NCBI GenBank assembly: GCA_030248195.1
Contig: JASAND010028116.1
Span: 62,001-126,000, forward strand
Source of the DNA: Trissonchulus latispiculum
Taxonomy: Eukaryota; Nematoda; Enoplea; Enoplida; Ironidae
Direction: 5' to 3'
DNA length: 64,000 nt
A program made the translations under genes and the position numbers. The notes below the pieces were generated by a model. It saw only the letters and a list, made by a program, of their open reading frames with translations, was not told the origin of the DNA and made no database searches. Of the stretch, positions 23,065 through 34,570 are shown piece by piece. Each line of letters opens with the position of its first letter. Positions within the stretch are counted from its first letter, which is position 1.

Positions 23065-23469
23065 CTAGCGTAGCCAGAAAAAGTTTTCGGGTGGGGGAAT
23101 GCAAAAGTTTTTGGGGGGGTCTGGGGGGTGGAGCCCCCCAGAAGCTGAGAAATTTTTCTATTTCGTGACCTTCGTGGAATATTTACAGAGCATCCTTTGA
23201 AATTACAATAATATTTAAGACGCAGTGCGTGTTCATGCTCCCAAATGATGCAGAAGCTAGTCAAACTACACCAAATAGGGTAATTGGTGCTCATTTTTTA
23301 GTGCAAAACACATATTATTATGGTAGAATACACTTATTTCGCGCCGAAGGCGCGAAAATTTTTTGAAAAATGGGCGTTTTACACACGGCAGGAATAAAAT
23401 TCCTGGGGGGCAACACAATTTCGGGGGGGGGGAATTCCCCCCATTCCCCCCCCTCTGGCTACGCGCCTG
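23065..23469. mobile_element. MITE with GCGTAGCCAG ends and a 10-bp flanking repeat
   Basis: The left end CTAGCGTAGCCAG and right end CTGGCTACGCGCCTG are inverted copies. The decamer CCCCCAGCCA stands directly on both sides (23055-23064 and 23470-23479). The 405-bp interior is G/C-run-rich next to each end and has no coding capacity. The end motif is of the type seen in DNA-transposon MITEs. An 8-10 bp target repeat would fit hAT or Mutator-like families, but I cannot decide between them. Confidence 0.75.
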
Positions 23470-24666
23470 CCCCCAGCCATTTGGAGCACTCGGCCCGGTA
23501 ATGTGTTTATTATCGCGAGAAATACGCGTTGATAATGGCTTATGGACTACATGGACTTATAGATATATGGACTTCTAGACTCAATATTGACCTTATTCCG
23601 AACTTAGACACGTGTTGGCAATCAAGTTTTCGAGTTTAAAGCCACTATCTATTGTTAAAATTACTTCATGATTTCATGTTTTGAGAAAAATTTTGCCAAA
23701 AATGGTCAATTTTTTAAAAACGTTCTCAAATTTTGGCTTAAATTAGCTTTAAAACCGTTTGAAAACGCCCAAAACGATAAAACATGCTGAAGGCGCGAAA
23801 ACTTTGCCAAAAATTGGGTGGTTTTAGGGTAAATTTTGCAAAATTTTTCAAAGTCCAAATTTTTTATTTCAAGTGTTTCAAGTCCTTTTTTACTGGGGGG
23901 GGGGCGCCCCCGATTTTTGAGTTCCCCCCACTCGACCCCTTGCCCCCCCTCTCGGCCCCACCCCCACTGGTCAAAATTTTCAAAAATTTTCCGGCTTCGA
24001 AGGAATTTTTTGGCCAAAAATCGTCTATTTTGGTACTCAAACTCAATTTTTGAGCACTTTTAAGCATAGTTATAGCAGTATATGTAGAAAACGGGCTATT
24101 TTACTGCATTTTTAGCGATTTTAGACCACTAGATTCCCCCCCCCCCACTTTTGGGTTCCCCCCCGCTCTCCCCACCCCCACTTTTTTCGCCTAGAAAAAG
24201 CCCAGGGGGTACTCCCCTCCAAAAATTTCGACCCCCTTTGCCCCCTCGTAAAAATTTTCGACATCCCATCCCCCAACTTTCGGCTACCACCGCCCAACCC
24301 CCAGGCCCGTTTTCGAGCCAAAAAGTTAGCTAAATTTTGCCTAAAAATGGTCATTTTTGAAAAATTTTTCTCAAATTTTGACTTAAAATCGCTTTAAAAC
24401 CGCGTGTAAATGCCTAAAACTGTCAAAACAAGCCTTGTTTCACGGAAAATGCGTTAAAATACAGAAACGTTTTCATTTTAAGTCATTTTTGGATTTTTTG
24501 AGGTCCGAATTTTGGGGGGGGCTCGAAGGGGGATATAGCCATGGGGGGGGGAAAAACCCACATTTTCGGACTTTGGCTGGAACTTTTTTATTATAAGGGC
24601 TAAATGAGAACTTTATATACCATCGTACTTGGCGTACTTAGATCTATCTTTTAAGCCCATTTGCAT

Positions 24667-24745
24667 TTCTCTAGGTTGTACCGTTAGGCCGGTATAATGC
24701 AAAAAGTAGCGGGGGAAAAAACCCAATGGGGGGGGGGGTGTAACC
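24667..24745 (+). repeat. Dispersed repeat R22, copy 2
   Basis: Second copy of the 22131 repeat (GTTAGGCCGGTATAATGCAA, then a G-run). Confidence 0.7.
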
Positions 24746-25700
24746 CACCCCTCACAGGTCTCAAAATTTGTCGTAGCGCTATTCTGACACTTCAGGTGTA
24801 AAATTCAACTCTTTTTAGCTAGTATAAATAAAAAACCCGATCTAGGTACCTTTTTTGAGATTTCATGTGCCATTGAAAATGCAGCATCAAATGGACAGGT
24901 TTCATCAAGTTTAACACATAAACATAGGGCAATTTTTGAAAAATGCTAAAAACAATGTAATTTGACAAAACTTATTAGTCTATCGTGTAGAGAATGGTTT
25001 TTTACGTTCATTTGGCTGTTAAAATCCACAATTGGACCTGTCTTGGGTCCGCCAGTGCCGAAATGGCACTTTCAGGATTTTTGGCCCCTAGCTAGCAAGG
25101 GAAGCAAAATTATCCAAATCTGACACCATAGGACGATACAGCGTCCTCGATAGTACCGTGCTATAGTGTCGAATTGTTTCCCTGTTTGGTGGTTAAAAAA
25201 ATTTTCAAAAAAATTGGGTGGCTTTTTCCCCCAAAGTGGGTTTTCCCCCGCCACATTTGGCAATGTGCCAGACCAACGGTGCATCGTATCGATCTAATTT
25301 TGGCTGTGTGCAAAGAGGAAGACTTGCCATCATTGCAGATATTTGCAAAACTTTTCTAGCCCAACCCAGTCAAAAGTTACATCGGTCCAAACTTTTGCAA
25401 AATTTTGGCATGGTTGGACCAAAAAGTAGGTGTCATTTTCAAAATGCCATAAAATGAGCAGGAGTGAACCAAATGACTTGATCTTTTGAAAATCCAGGTA
25501 AGAAGGAGCGGAATTTCTGGTTGTTTTTTTTAGGACTCCATAGTCCCACTCTTTGTCCAAGGAGCCGGGGGGGTTTCCCCCCCCAGAAAGGGGTTTGTCC
25601 CCCCCCCGCTGTCCCCCCCCCCCATTTAGTGGGTCGGCCGCCCAATTTCTGTCCTTACCTTCCCCCCCCAACAAAAATTCCAAGTGAACCAACCCCAATC

Positions 25701-26099
25701 CCCCCAAATTACACCTAACACCCTTTCCTTTTTGTCCTCTTGGTACCAGCGGAAGTAAAGCAAGTTCTAAGTTAAGAACTTTTTCCTTCCTTTTTTGTTA
25801 TTAAACTCCAATTATCCAATCTTAAATCCGCCGCTCCTAACAACATCAATTTATTATTTATTGCAAAACATAAAATAATAGGAGTAGTCGCTGCTTCAGC
25901 AAATAATGATGTAGGATTTCTTTTTTGGGGCGATATGTCTTTTTCGCTCCCCCACAAAAATGTCGGTTTTAACCAATTTTCCACTTTTTCCAATTTATTT
26001 TAATGTTGACTCATTTGTTTTTGTGTAATATACTTTTGTCTCTTTTGTTTTCGATCTGGGCTTTCTCTGGGGGAGTCTCACGGAGACATACGTATTTAT
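25701..26099. other. Spacer, nothing firm
   Basis: A minus-strand frame of 73 codons at 25772-25993 shows no recognisable domain. No repeat ends are visible. Confidence 0.3.
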
Positions 26100-27075
26100 C
26101 TGGGCGTCTTGTTATTCTTAAATATGGTGGTGTTCTATACTTTTGTGCAGTGCTTTTGTGGTGACTTTTTGAAATGCTATAACTTTCGCAAATTTGGGAG
26201 TTGAAAATAGCTTTATACATCATTTTAAAGCTTATAACCTGTACATTCCCATGAGCTTACGAAACTAGCAAAATTATCACAAAACTAGCAAAAATGTTCT
26301 GGCATACTGACATCTGATAGGCTGAATACAGACCAAACATTTTTGAACATCGATTTCTCAAAACTGTAGAATTTTTTCGGATTTGGCTCAACAAGCCTCA
26401 ATATTCCAGATAATCCGTCAAATGTGCGGTGACACGAAATTTGGCAACTTTGTATTCAATTTTCTCGCAACTGGAGACGTTTTAGCTCAAACCAAGAAAA
26501 ATGTCCCTCCGCAATAGGGCGAATTTTCATCCAGCAAAAAATCAGGCAAATCCATTGGGTAGTTTTTGAGAAATCGATGTTTAAAACAAAATAATCGCAG
26601 TTTTGTCAAAATGGTTTTTCGGCCAAATCTCTAGCTTAAAGCAACAAATCCTAGCTAACAGACATTGATAAAATGGGCAATTAGACCCGGTATCGATTGA
26701 GTATAAACAAACGAAAATTGTCCATACAATTTGGCAGTAATTTTGAAAAACTGATTTCCTCGAAAATGGCCGTTTTTTGACCCCAAAATTCGTTTTTGGC
26801 TTATTCTGAAGCTGATTTAACCACTAGAGATAGCTCGAAGGTTGTAAAAGCAAAAATGTTTGTTTTTGTACCCTCTTCCATCCATAACAACCAATCTATC
26901 TACTATCTACTGAGAGCATAATGCCAAAAACTGAAAATTTCTTATCTTTTCACCTAAAAATGTGGGACTGGTCCCAGAATGTTAAAGAGCACCAAAATAG
27001 CATATTTGGAAAGTTTCATCTACTTTCATAAAGAATTGAAGCTTATAGGTCCAAATTTACACAAAACGAAAACGA
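26100..27075 (+). repeat. hAT-like repeat F3, partial copy A
   Basis: Colinear with two separated blocks at 39.7-40.56 kb and 43.41-43.68 kb. Shared words include ATCGATTTCTCAAAACT, GATTTGGCTCAACA, ATCGATGTTTAAAACAAAAT, CTTTTCACCTAAAA, GGACTGG and TATTTGGAAAGTTTCATC. Copy A lacks both insertions found in copy B, so it serves as the empty-site reference. It has no long frame. Confidence 0.75.
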
Positions 27076-27094
27076 TGATATTTAAATTAAGTAA

Positions 27095-27298
27095 CTAATT
27101 AGATAAAGCCAGACGGCAGACGTCATATGACTGAACTTTCTGGACAGTCAAACCAGAACTCATTACTAAAATATTCTCCCTATTTAGTTTTGAACTAAGG
27201 GTTCTTCTATCTTTTTGTTCAATCATTCTCGCGAAAAGGATTGAATTATTTTTCGCTTGTTTAACTCGACTTGAGCCAAGAAAAGGTACGTGATTCAA
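27095..27298 (-). CDS. Possible terminal exon, unknown protein
   Basis: Open for 67 codons, mostly polar and basic, ending in ALSN then TAG. The first codon is not ATG and the frame is open further upstream, so it may be an exon. It borders repeat F3 and has no recognisable domain. It could be chance. Confidence 0.2.
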   Translation of the reverse strand: MNHVPFLGSSRVKQAKNNSILFARMIEQKDRRTLSSKLNRENILVMSSGLTVQKVQSYDVCRLALSN

Positions 27299-27664
27299 GA
27301 GGCATCGAACACCACATATCTAGTGTTACTGCCTTTCTAATGCATTCCGTGCCAGCTATGTTTCAGTATTCGCTATTGAGCATTTGAACAACACTTCACA
27401 ACAATGATATAACCGACTAGTCACTAGTCAGACATAACAGAACACATTCTGTTGAGTGTTAGCTAATTAAGGGAGGGGGGAACGCCGATTTTTTTCGATT
27501 TGTCCCATGCATTTTAAACCTCGTGTTTGATCGAAAATTTTAGCGAAAGTCATAGATTACTCTAGAAAATCACAGCCAATGAATACCGTTTTTGATAACC
27601 TGAACTACTCGCTTGTATAGATTAAACTGTGTGCCAAGTCGTTTGGCTTTTTAGTAACCATTAT

Positions 27665-28109
27665 CAAGAGTACATAATACATAAGAGTGTGACAAGCGTC
27701 ACACTCTATGTAATCAGCTCGAGAGCCATGCTCTGCGCGCTAACGGCCCACCCCCCCCGCAATTGCGTACCTAGTGGACCCCCCCCGCAAATCAGTACCT
27801 AGTACGCAATTGCGTATGTTCACTCGCTGCTGCAATATTCCATTTATTGGGACCCCCCCCGCAAATGTGACCTATCACTTTTCAATGTTGAATGATAGGT
27901 CACATTTGCGGGGGGGGGGTCCCAATAAATGGAATATTGCAGCAGCGAGTGAACATACGCAATTGCGTACTAGGTACTGATTTGCGGGGGGGGGGGTCCA
28001 CTAGGTACGCAATTGCGGGGGGGTGGGCCGTTAGCGCGCAGAGCATGGCTCTCGAGCTAATTACATAGAGTGCGACGCTTGTCACACTCTTATGTATTAT
28101 GTACTCTTG
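27665..28109. mobile_element. F1 foldback element d
   Basis: 445 bp, ends CAAGAGTACATAATACATAA and inverse, exact 7-bp direct repeat CCATTAT (27658-27664 and 28110-28116). The arms are almost perfectly complementary and include GCTAACGGCCCACC, two C-run/GCAAATCAGTACCTAGT units, CAATTGCGTA words and a CCCAATAAATGG stem. The loop is only about ten bases (around 27887). This is the youngest-looking F1 copy. The 60-70 codon frames crossing it are not genes. Confidence 0.92.
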
Positions 28110-28116
28110 CCATTAT

Positions 28117-28800
28117 TAATGCAATAGGTAAGGAATACTTTTTCTTGAGGAGCATTGTGGTATGCGATTCTGTCTTTCTACATTGAAGAAACATTTCTCC
28201 AAAAGCCTACTAAATTCTGCTCTAAAATATAGACTTCTGAACTCTGCTGTACATAATTAATATATACTAAGGATCTCTGTGGTGCAACCAAAGTGGCAAT
28301 ATGAATTCCATTTGGCAATTTTTCCTAGTCTCTTATGTTTGCATGTATGTATGCATGTCTTATGTAGCAGGTCTCTTATGTTTGCTCGGCCCAGGCCCTC
28401 ACACGCAGTTTACTTGATAAAGATGCATTTTTACATAAATGCGTGTGAGCAGTGCTTTAAGATAGGGCCAGTATAATTTGTGTGTGAATTCTTGCTTTTT
28501 TTCAAAGAATCAAAGTTTCTGATTCATGCAGTATTTACGCATATATATTCGTGTCATAATGGCAATTTCAAAACTGGACAACTTATTCGTTATTTGGATT
28601 GATGACTCATAGTTGAACTTCGAATCGTTTATCAGCTCAGCAGAGATTTTAAACAAGACAGTTGCAGAAAAGAAAACCCTAATGATATCTATGAAATCAA
28701 ATTCGTCAAATATAGTTTAACAATTACTTAATAATAATAGGAACAATTATTATCTATTCGTATTCAGACAATATTTTGGACGTTTTATATTTTGTAGTAA
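28117..28800. other. Intergenic upstream of the secreted-protein gene
   Basis: AT-rich, with ATGTATGCATG repeats near 28340. No gene supported. Confidence 0.35.
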
Positions 28801-28817
28801 GCAAGTAAGTTCTCCGT

Positions 28818-28825
28818 TATAAATA
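28818..28825 (+). promoter_or_regulatory. Candidate TATA box of the secreted-protein gene
   Basis: TATAAATA, 183 bases before the ATG at 29001. A splice acceptor-like TTTTATTTCAG ends at 28958, so the 5' untranslated region may contain a short intron (possible donor CAGGTTTAC near 28840). Position is the only support. Confidence 0.3.
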
Positions 28826-29000
28826 ATTTAGCTGCGCAGCAGGTTTACAGTTTACGGAAAATGTCCATCCAGCGAAAACTTAACTTTTGCATAAAATTTT
28901 GCTTGTTACTGTATATAATTAAATTGGCGAGTGAGAAACTTGTTTCATTTTATTTCAGATTTTATAATTGCCATCTGTGAGAAATCACACATTCGCAAGT

Positions 29001-29729
29001 ATGATTCGCAATTTGTTGCTGTTGGTCAGCTTGTTTGGACTATTCTCAGCTCAATTAGATATGCTACAACCTATTGCTGACGCACTGGGTATCAGCACCA
29101 GCGATCTAATGACCATGGGCATGAACCTTGGCCTGATGGCAAAAATGGACCAAATGAAGACAGCCTTTGAAGGTCAAGATCTCCAAAACATTAAATTCGC
29201 TGAGGTTCGCCAGATTCTGATCGACGATGTAGGAGTTGACGCTGCCAAGTTTGACATAGAAATGAAGAAATTGGGAGTCTCACCAGAAGAACTGGAAGCT
29301 AAGTTAAACGCCGATGCAGAAGATTTGGATCCGAAGGAAAGATATCCATTACGTGTCAAAGAAACGGTCAGCGTAACTAGTACCATCCGTAGTCAAAGCA
29401 ATGAAAAGAAGGCAAGAGGGTGGAGTTCATATATGATTGGCACTACTACAACAGATACTGAAGAATACAGTGAGCACCAGATGGAAGTAAAAGAAGGCCT
29501 GGAAGAAAGAATTGCTAATTTAGAAGAAGATATTAAGGAGATAGGAAGTGACATAAAGAAAGTAGCCAACGAGATTAACCGTATTGCTGTCAAAAGATCG
29601 GAAACATCTGATGCCGGAAATGACACAGAAACGGATCCGACAGATGCCTCCTCTGTTTCTGCAGCTCTGATTTGTCCATCCGCAGTGACAGCAGTTCTAA
29701 CTTTGATGGTATCAACTCTGGTAGTTTAA
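29001..29729 (+). CDS. Secreted, probably membrane-anchored coiled-coil protein of unknown family
   Basis: A 242-residue single-exon frame. I chose the ATG at 29001 because the codons upstream in this frame lack an ATG and the protein then starts with an ideal signal peptide (MIRNLLLLVSLFGLFSAQ). The middle (20-150) is mainly helical and acidic, without cysteine pairs. Residues about 160-200 form a charged heptad-like coiled coil (EEDIKEIGSDIKKVANEI within it). A Ser/Thr/Asp-rich spacer follows, then a hydrophobic tail (220-242) ending at the last residue, as in GPI-anchored proteins; it could equally be a single tail helix. It is not a mobile-element protein by content, and no motif places it in a known family. 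I judge it a real gene from its uninterrupted frame, signal peptide and domain order. Confidence 0.75.
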   Translation: MIRNLLLLVSLFGLFSAQLDMLQPIADALGISTSDLMTMGMNLGLMAKMDQMKTAFEGQDLQNIKFAEVRQILIDDVGVDAAKFDIEMKKLGVSPEELEAKLNADAEDLDPKERYPLRVKETVSVTSTIRSQSNEKKARGWSSYMIGTTTTDTEEYSEHQMEVKEGLEERIANLEEDIKEIGSDIKKVANEINRIAVKRSETSDAGNDTETDPTDASSVSAALICPSAVTAVLTLMVSTLVV

Positions 29730-30242
<513 letters not shown>

Positions 30243-30357
30243 TTACGTTAGTGACATAAGATTATTGCTGTAGTCAGGGTGCCTCAGCGACGATTTTCAC
30301 CACAACGCCCACCTCTAGAGAGAGACTTTTTTACCAGTATCATGAGCAACCAACCAA

Positions 30358-31105
30358 CTTAAGGGGGGGTCCATTTTTGGCCCATTTTTTCGACTTTCTC
30401 CGATCTCGCTGATTTTTACATATTTTATTGTCCAAACGGCATATTTTAACGAGTTTTTAAATTAATTAAAGTCGTAAACATTATGGTTGTCGAGTAATTT
30501 CACCTCAAAGTTGAGGTTTCATGTTTAAAGCATGGGCAGTGGAAAAAGTTGTCATTTTTCGCGTGCCCAAAAAATCTCCCGACAAACATTCATGAACCTG
30601 GACAAATTACATTAATTTACATTAAATTAAAATAACACTGAAATGTTAAACTACGGTATCTTGGAATAAGAATTTTAATGTAGGCCCTTAAAATTTATTT
30701 TTGAACAATTAAAATTTAACACGACTTGAGGATTACGTCAAATTTTAATCATTTAAAAATTAATTAAAAACGTTTAAAGGCCTAAATTAAAATTCTAACT
30801 CGAAGATACCGCAGTTTAACATTTCAGCGTTATTTTAATGTAAAGTTTGTCCTGATTCATCAATGTTTGTCGGGAGATTTTTTGGCGCACGCAAAAATGA
30901 CAACTTCTTCCACTGCCTATGTTTAACACATGAAATGAAACCTCAACTTTGAGGTGAAATTACTCGACAACCTTAAGACTTACGACTTTAATTTTAAAAA
31001 CTCGTTAAAGCATGCCGTTTGGTTGGACAATAAAATATGTAAAAATCAGCGACCTCGGAGAAAGTCGAAAAAATGGCCCAAAAATGGACCCCCTCCCCTC
31101 CTAAA
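30358..31105. mobile_element. F2 foldback element, full palindromic copy
   Basis: About 750 bp. Left end TTAAGGGGGGGTCCATTTTT; right end the inverse (AAAATGGACCCCC) with small changes. The arms pair almost throughout (for example GAGTAATTTCACCTCAAAGT near 30495 with its inverse near 30950), meeting at about 30735. The TTAA at the left edge hints at a TTAA-targeting transposase, but I see no full duplication on the right. Related ends lie at 40566, 43406 and 45786. Confidence 0.75.
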
Positions 31106-31461
31106 TTCGCATTCAACCTGTTTCATTCAGTCCTATCATAATAGGCGCTGTATGGTAGCCAATAATTCTGCTTATGTTGCGCGTTGTAATTCTACTCATA
31201 GTTAAACTGAAATTATGTAGTTTGAAAAAAAAGAAAAAGAAAAACAGAAATTTAGTACTTATGTAAGTAATCTAATCACAGGGAAATAACACATTTTTAT
31301 TCACTCTAATGCAGTCAAACTTCACACCTCATTAAAAATTGATTTCTGATTGGAAAAGTCAATGATCAATTATTGAATAGACCATAAACTGCATCTGCCA
31401 ATGAACTCCGATATTTGGTTCGACAGATTTTTCACAACTATCTTAGTTAACTGACTTTTCT
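31106..31461. other. Spacer, nothing recognised
   Basis: AT-rich, without a repeat match in this window. Confidence 0.35.
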
Positions 31462-31468
31462 ATGGAAC

Positions 31469-32186
31469 CAAGAGCACGTCAAGTACCAAGAGTAAGTAAT
31501 GATAAGAGTATGTCACTAAGCCTAGTCTCTGTTATGAAAGCGAAAGCCATGCTCTGTCGCTAACGGCTGACCTCCCTTCACAAATTGGATCTATCACTTC
31601 AAAGAAATTTGCACGCTGTGTTTGTGTTCTAAAGATCGCAACAGACTCATATTGAACCAACTGAGTAGTTGTGTTTTCGTGCTTTAGCATGCAAACGTAG
31701 CGCTTATATTTCTTTAAATTGATGAGTCCAATTTGCGGGTGGGGTCAGCCGTTAGCGACCAGAGCATAGTTTTTGCTCTGATAACAGAGACGTAGCTTAG
31801 TGGGGTGTGTCTTATCTGGAGTACATAATATATAAGAGTGTGACAGCAGGCAAGCTTTCTGTGATCAGCTCTAGGTACAAGCTATGATCGCTAATGGCTG
31901 ACCCCCTCGCAAACGTGTATGCTCACTTCAAAGAAATTTGCACGCTTTCTTTGCGTTCTAAAGCTCGAATCAGACACAAATTGGATGCACGCAGGCATTG
32001 TATTTTTCAGCATTAACACGTAAAGATACGGCGAGTGAGCGTACAGAAACTGTACTGGGCACACAGAAGGTGAGGTCACTAGATACATTTTGTGGGGAGG
32101 TCAGCCTTTAGCGTGCAGAGCATGTACCTTGAGTTGATAACAGAAAGCTTGCCTGCTGTCACACTTTTATATATTATGTACTCTTG
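31469..32186. mobile_element. F1 foldback element e (composite, F1 within F1)
   Basis: The outer ends CAAGAG (31469) and CTCTTG (32186) are flanked by the exact 7-bp direct repeat ATGGAAC (31462-31468 and 32187-32193). Immediately inside the left end, a second CAAGAGTAAGTAATGATAAG starts at 31487 and runs through its own F1 boxes to about 31818. There the outer element resumes with GAGTACATAATATATAAGAG. The inner copy has lost its right terminal repeat. Both copies have the GCTAACGGCTGACC box, and their C-runs are shorter than in other copies. Confidence 0.82.
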
Positions 32187-32193
32187 ATGGAAC

Positions 32194-32900
32194 TAAATCA
32201 ACCAGTTGGGTTGTTCATTGCCGTAGAATGTATCAATTATAGATTCAGTTGTAACTGAACAAAACCAAAGGAATTATTTAAGAACTATGGCCATGGGAAC
32301 GCAAAACTCTTGCAACTAGAAATCTGTTTATCTACCAGTATGTAGTTCATGTTTATCTTTGCTGTACTAAGTGTGGTTATGTAGCAGACATCGCTAAACA
32401 AGCTTGTTTCGAGATTAAATTAGATCTCGAATTACAATGTCTTTCTTCTGTGCGTTACTACAGCTGTTTAAATCTGCTTTTTTTACATTATGGCGCAGAT
32501 GAAGGTTTTAAGAAATTCTTTTATGGATGTCTGTCATCTAACATCTAAAACACAAGGAATAGAACACTCAGCTCTTCCCAACAAGCAGAGTTTTACAACT
32601 TTTCAAACGCTGGGAACATTAAGGTAAAAATCTTGGGGGTGGTGCCGTTTGCCGTTATTAACTATGTGTAAATATGCTTTGTAGTAAGTGAGCCTTTTAA
32701 ACACTGAAGTGCTTTTGACTAATCCATTCCTTACCAAACACAAACTACATTGATCATTTACCAAACTAGCTTTGAGTTCTTGGATGGAATCCATCTTAAC
32801 AATGTTAACAATGTGTTTATCGTGTTTATCGTGGTGTGAAGTAGAATACAGACTGGAGTCACTCCAGGAGTACTTATAAGCAAGTATGAGTAAAGTGATG
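32194..32900. other. Spacer with weak frames
   Basis: A minus-strand frame at 32603-32794 starts with ATG and encodes 63 polar residues, with a donor-like GTAAGG inside. I see no domain and do not call a gene. Confidence 0.25.
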
Positions 32901-32904
32901 AAAA

Positions 32905-34570
32905 ATCTATGCTGTCAGCCGTAAGCCGTCTTCGCCAGTCGTATCCCGTCAACTAAAATACGCCAGATATCAGTCTGTAAAGTGTAAATTACAGAGGAAG
33001 CAGAAATAGCATATGAGTAATCATGACTAACTAAGAGTCCCTAACATATGAGCAGGGGCCACTAGATAGACAGCAAATGAGTAAGAGTGAGTAACTATGT
33101 AAAGAGCAAAGCATAATTAATCAATGTGTAAATTGTTAGTAGGAGTAAAGTATTGACTATATCGGGTTCTAATGTCTGATTGTTGTGATTTAAGGGGAGG
33201 GAGCCGTTGGGGATTAAATTTTACAATTGGGAGTCGTTTGATATTTACTCGTCGAATCGTAGATATATACGTACTAATATTGCATCTATCATCCATTGTT
33301 GCAATTCCATAATGTCTGTTTGTTTTTCATAATATCTGTTGGTTTGCAGTATTTCTTGTGTGAAGAAATATTTCACTGGGTGGTTTCGTGTTTTTGTTCT
33401 CGTTGGTGCTCACTGCACGTTGAAACCTCTTGTGTTCCGCGCGGCCTTGGTCTTTTTGTATTTTTTTGCATCTTTTAGATATTGTATCTTTTGTAGTACG
33501 TAGAAACTGTACATACTTTTGGTTGCTAGTATGTGCTGTAGTCATTTGCAATGGATAATTGTAAAGTAATATTAAAGTAGCTAGTTTCTTTGTAGTGTTT
33601 GTAGTAGTAACCAAGTGTTGTAATACTAATTGTAGTGTGAATACGTAGTAGTAACTTGTGGAACTAGTGATCCTGTACTTTGTACATAGTTTTATCGCCG
33701 GCTGGCCAGCCTGTTGTGATGCTGTGTTTCATTTTATTTCTACCTAATTTCTAACAGGCAGTTTTATCTATACTAGTACGTAGTTTAGCTTTGGGTAACT
33801 CCATTTTATCATTTTTATGTTTAACCGTGTCAATCCCGTCCGAGGTCGACCGGTTCAAGAGGGGTATTATGTGGAGTACAGCTCCAGCAGGAACTGGTGA
33901 AACCTAGTACTTATGCAAATGAGATATGCAAATGAGCTACACCACTATATTTGCTTCATTATACTAGGGGTGTGAGTTGTCGATTCTATGCGCTTGTAAA
34001 TAGTGGGTGGATTTATTTTGCATTACTATTTGTGGGACTGGTGGTCATTCCTCTGTTGCTCCATTAATTGCTTGAAAGCATGTTCATATTATTTGAATTA
34101 GTAAAACAATGCTGCCGTCTTGACTTTTAACTTAGGTCTAGTTAGGGGATTGATCCGACATCGCACACATCCGGTAATCACCTGTTACCGTCGGGTTCCT
34201 AACTTAGAAATAACGTAGACAACACTATTTTATTATTCTTGCAGAGTCAAACTCCACAATATGTTTGAGAGCTTGCTGACGGCTTACGGGTGACAGCTGA
34301 CGGTTTTTGGACTCACAAGTTGTTGTCAGTATGATGCCGCATAAAGTTCATTCATTAGTTTACTCCTGTTTACTCACAATTAACATGAGCTACTCATGCT
34401 TTGCTTTTCGTTACTAACTTTTACCAAGAGTACCTTTTACTCATAACTAACCATACCCGCTCATGTGTTACTCTTAGTTGTTCATGATTAAAGCTTCTTC
34501 TGCTTACTCAGTGTGATAGCTGGCGTATTTGGCTGACGCAATACGGCTTACGGCATACGGCTGACATTCT
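32905..34570. mobile_element. F4 inverted-repeat element with CAGCCGTAAGCC ends
   Basis: Arms of about 220 bases: 32905-33130 and the inverse at about 34350-34570. Shared words include GTCAGCCGTAAGCCG, ATACGCCAG, TAATCATGA, CTAAGAGT and AGCAAAGCAT. The arms repeat the sense of TGAGTAA. The 1.2-kb centre is T-rich with no gene. It holds TATGCAAATGAGATATGCAA, two octamer-like words at about 33912-33935, and a CCGTCCGAGGTCGACCGG palindrome-rich stretch. No target duplication was found. Confidence 0.65.

Larger units (their letters stand above)
22216..25700. repeat. Decayed repeat region with G/C homopolymer runs
   Basis: About 3.5 kb of mixed old repeats marked by G or C runs of 6-10, blocks of TCAAAATTTTCAAAAATTTT-like sequence and GGCCATTTGGCC hairpins. 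The many Gly-, Pro- or Phe-rich frames on both strands (for example 23706-24067 and 25330-25718) overlap each other and follow the base bias, so I do not call genes. One well-defined element lies inside at 23065-23469. Confidence 0.6.
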
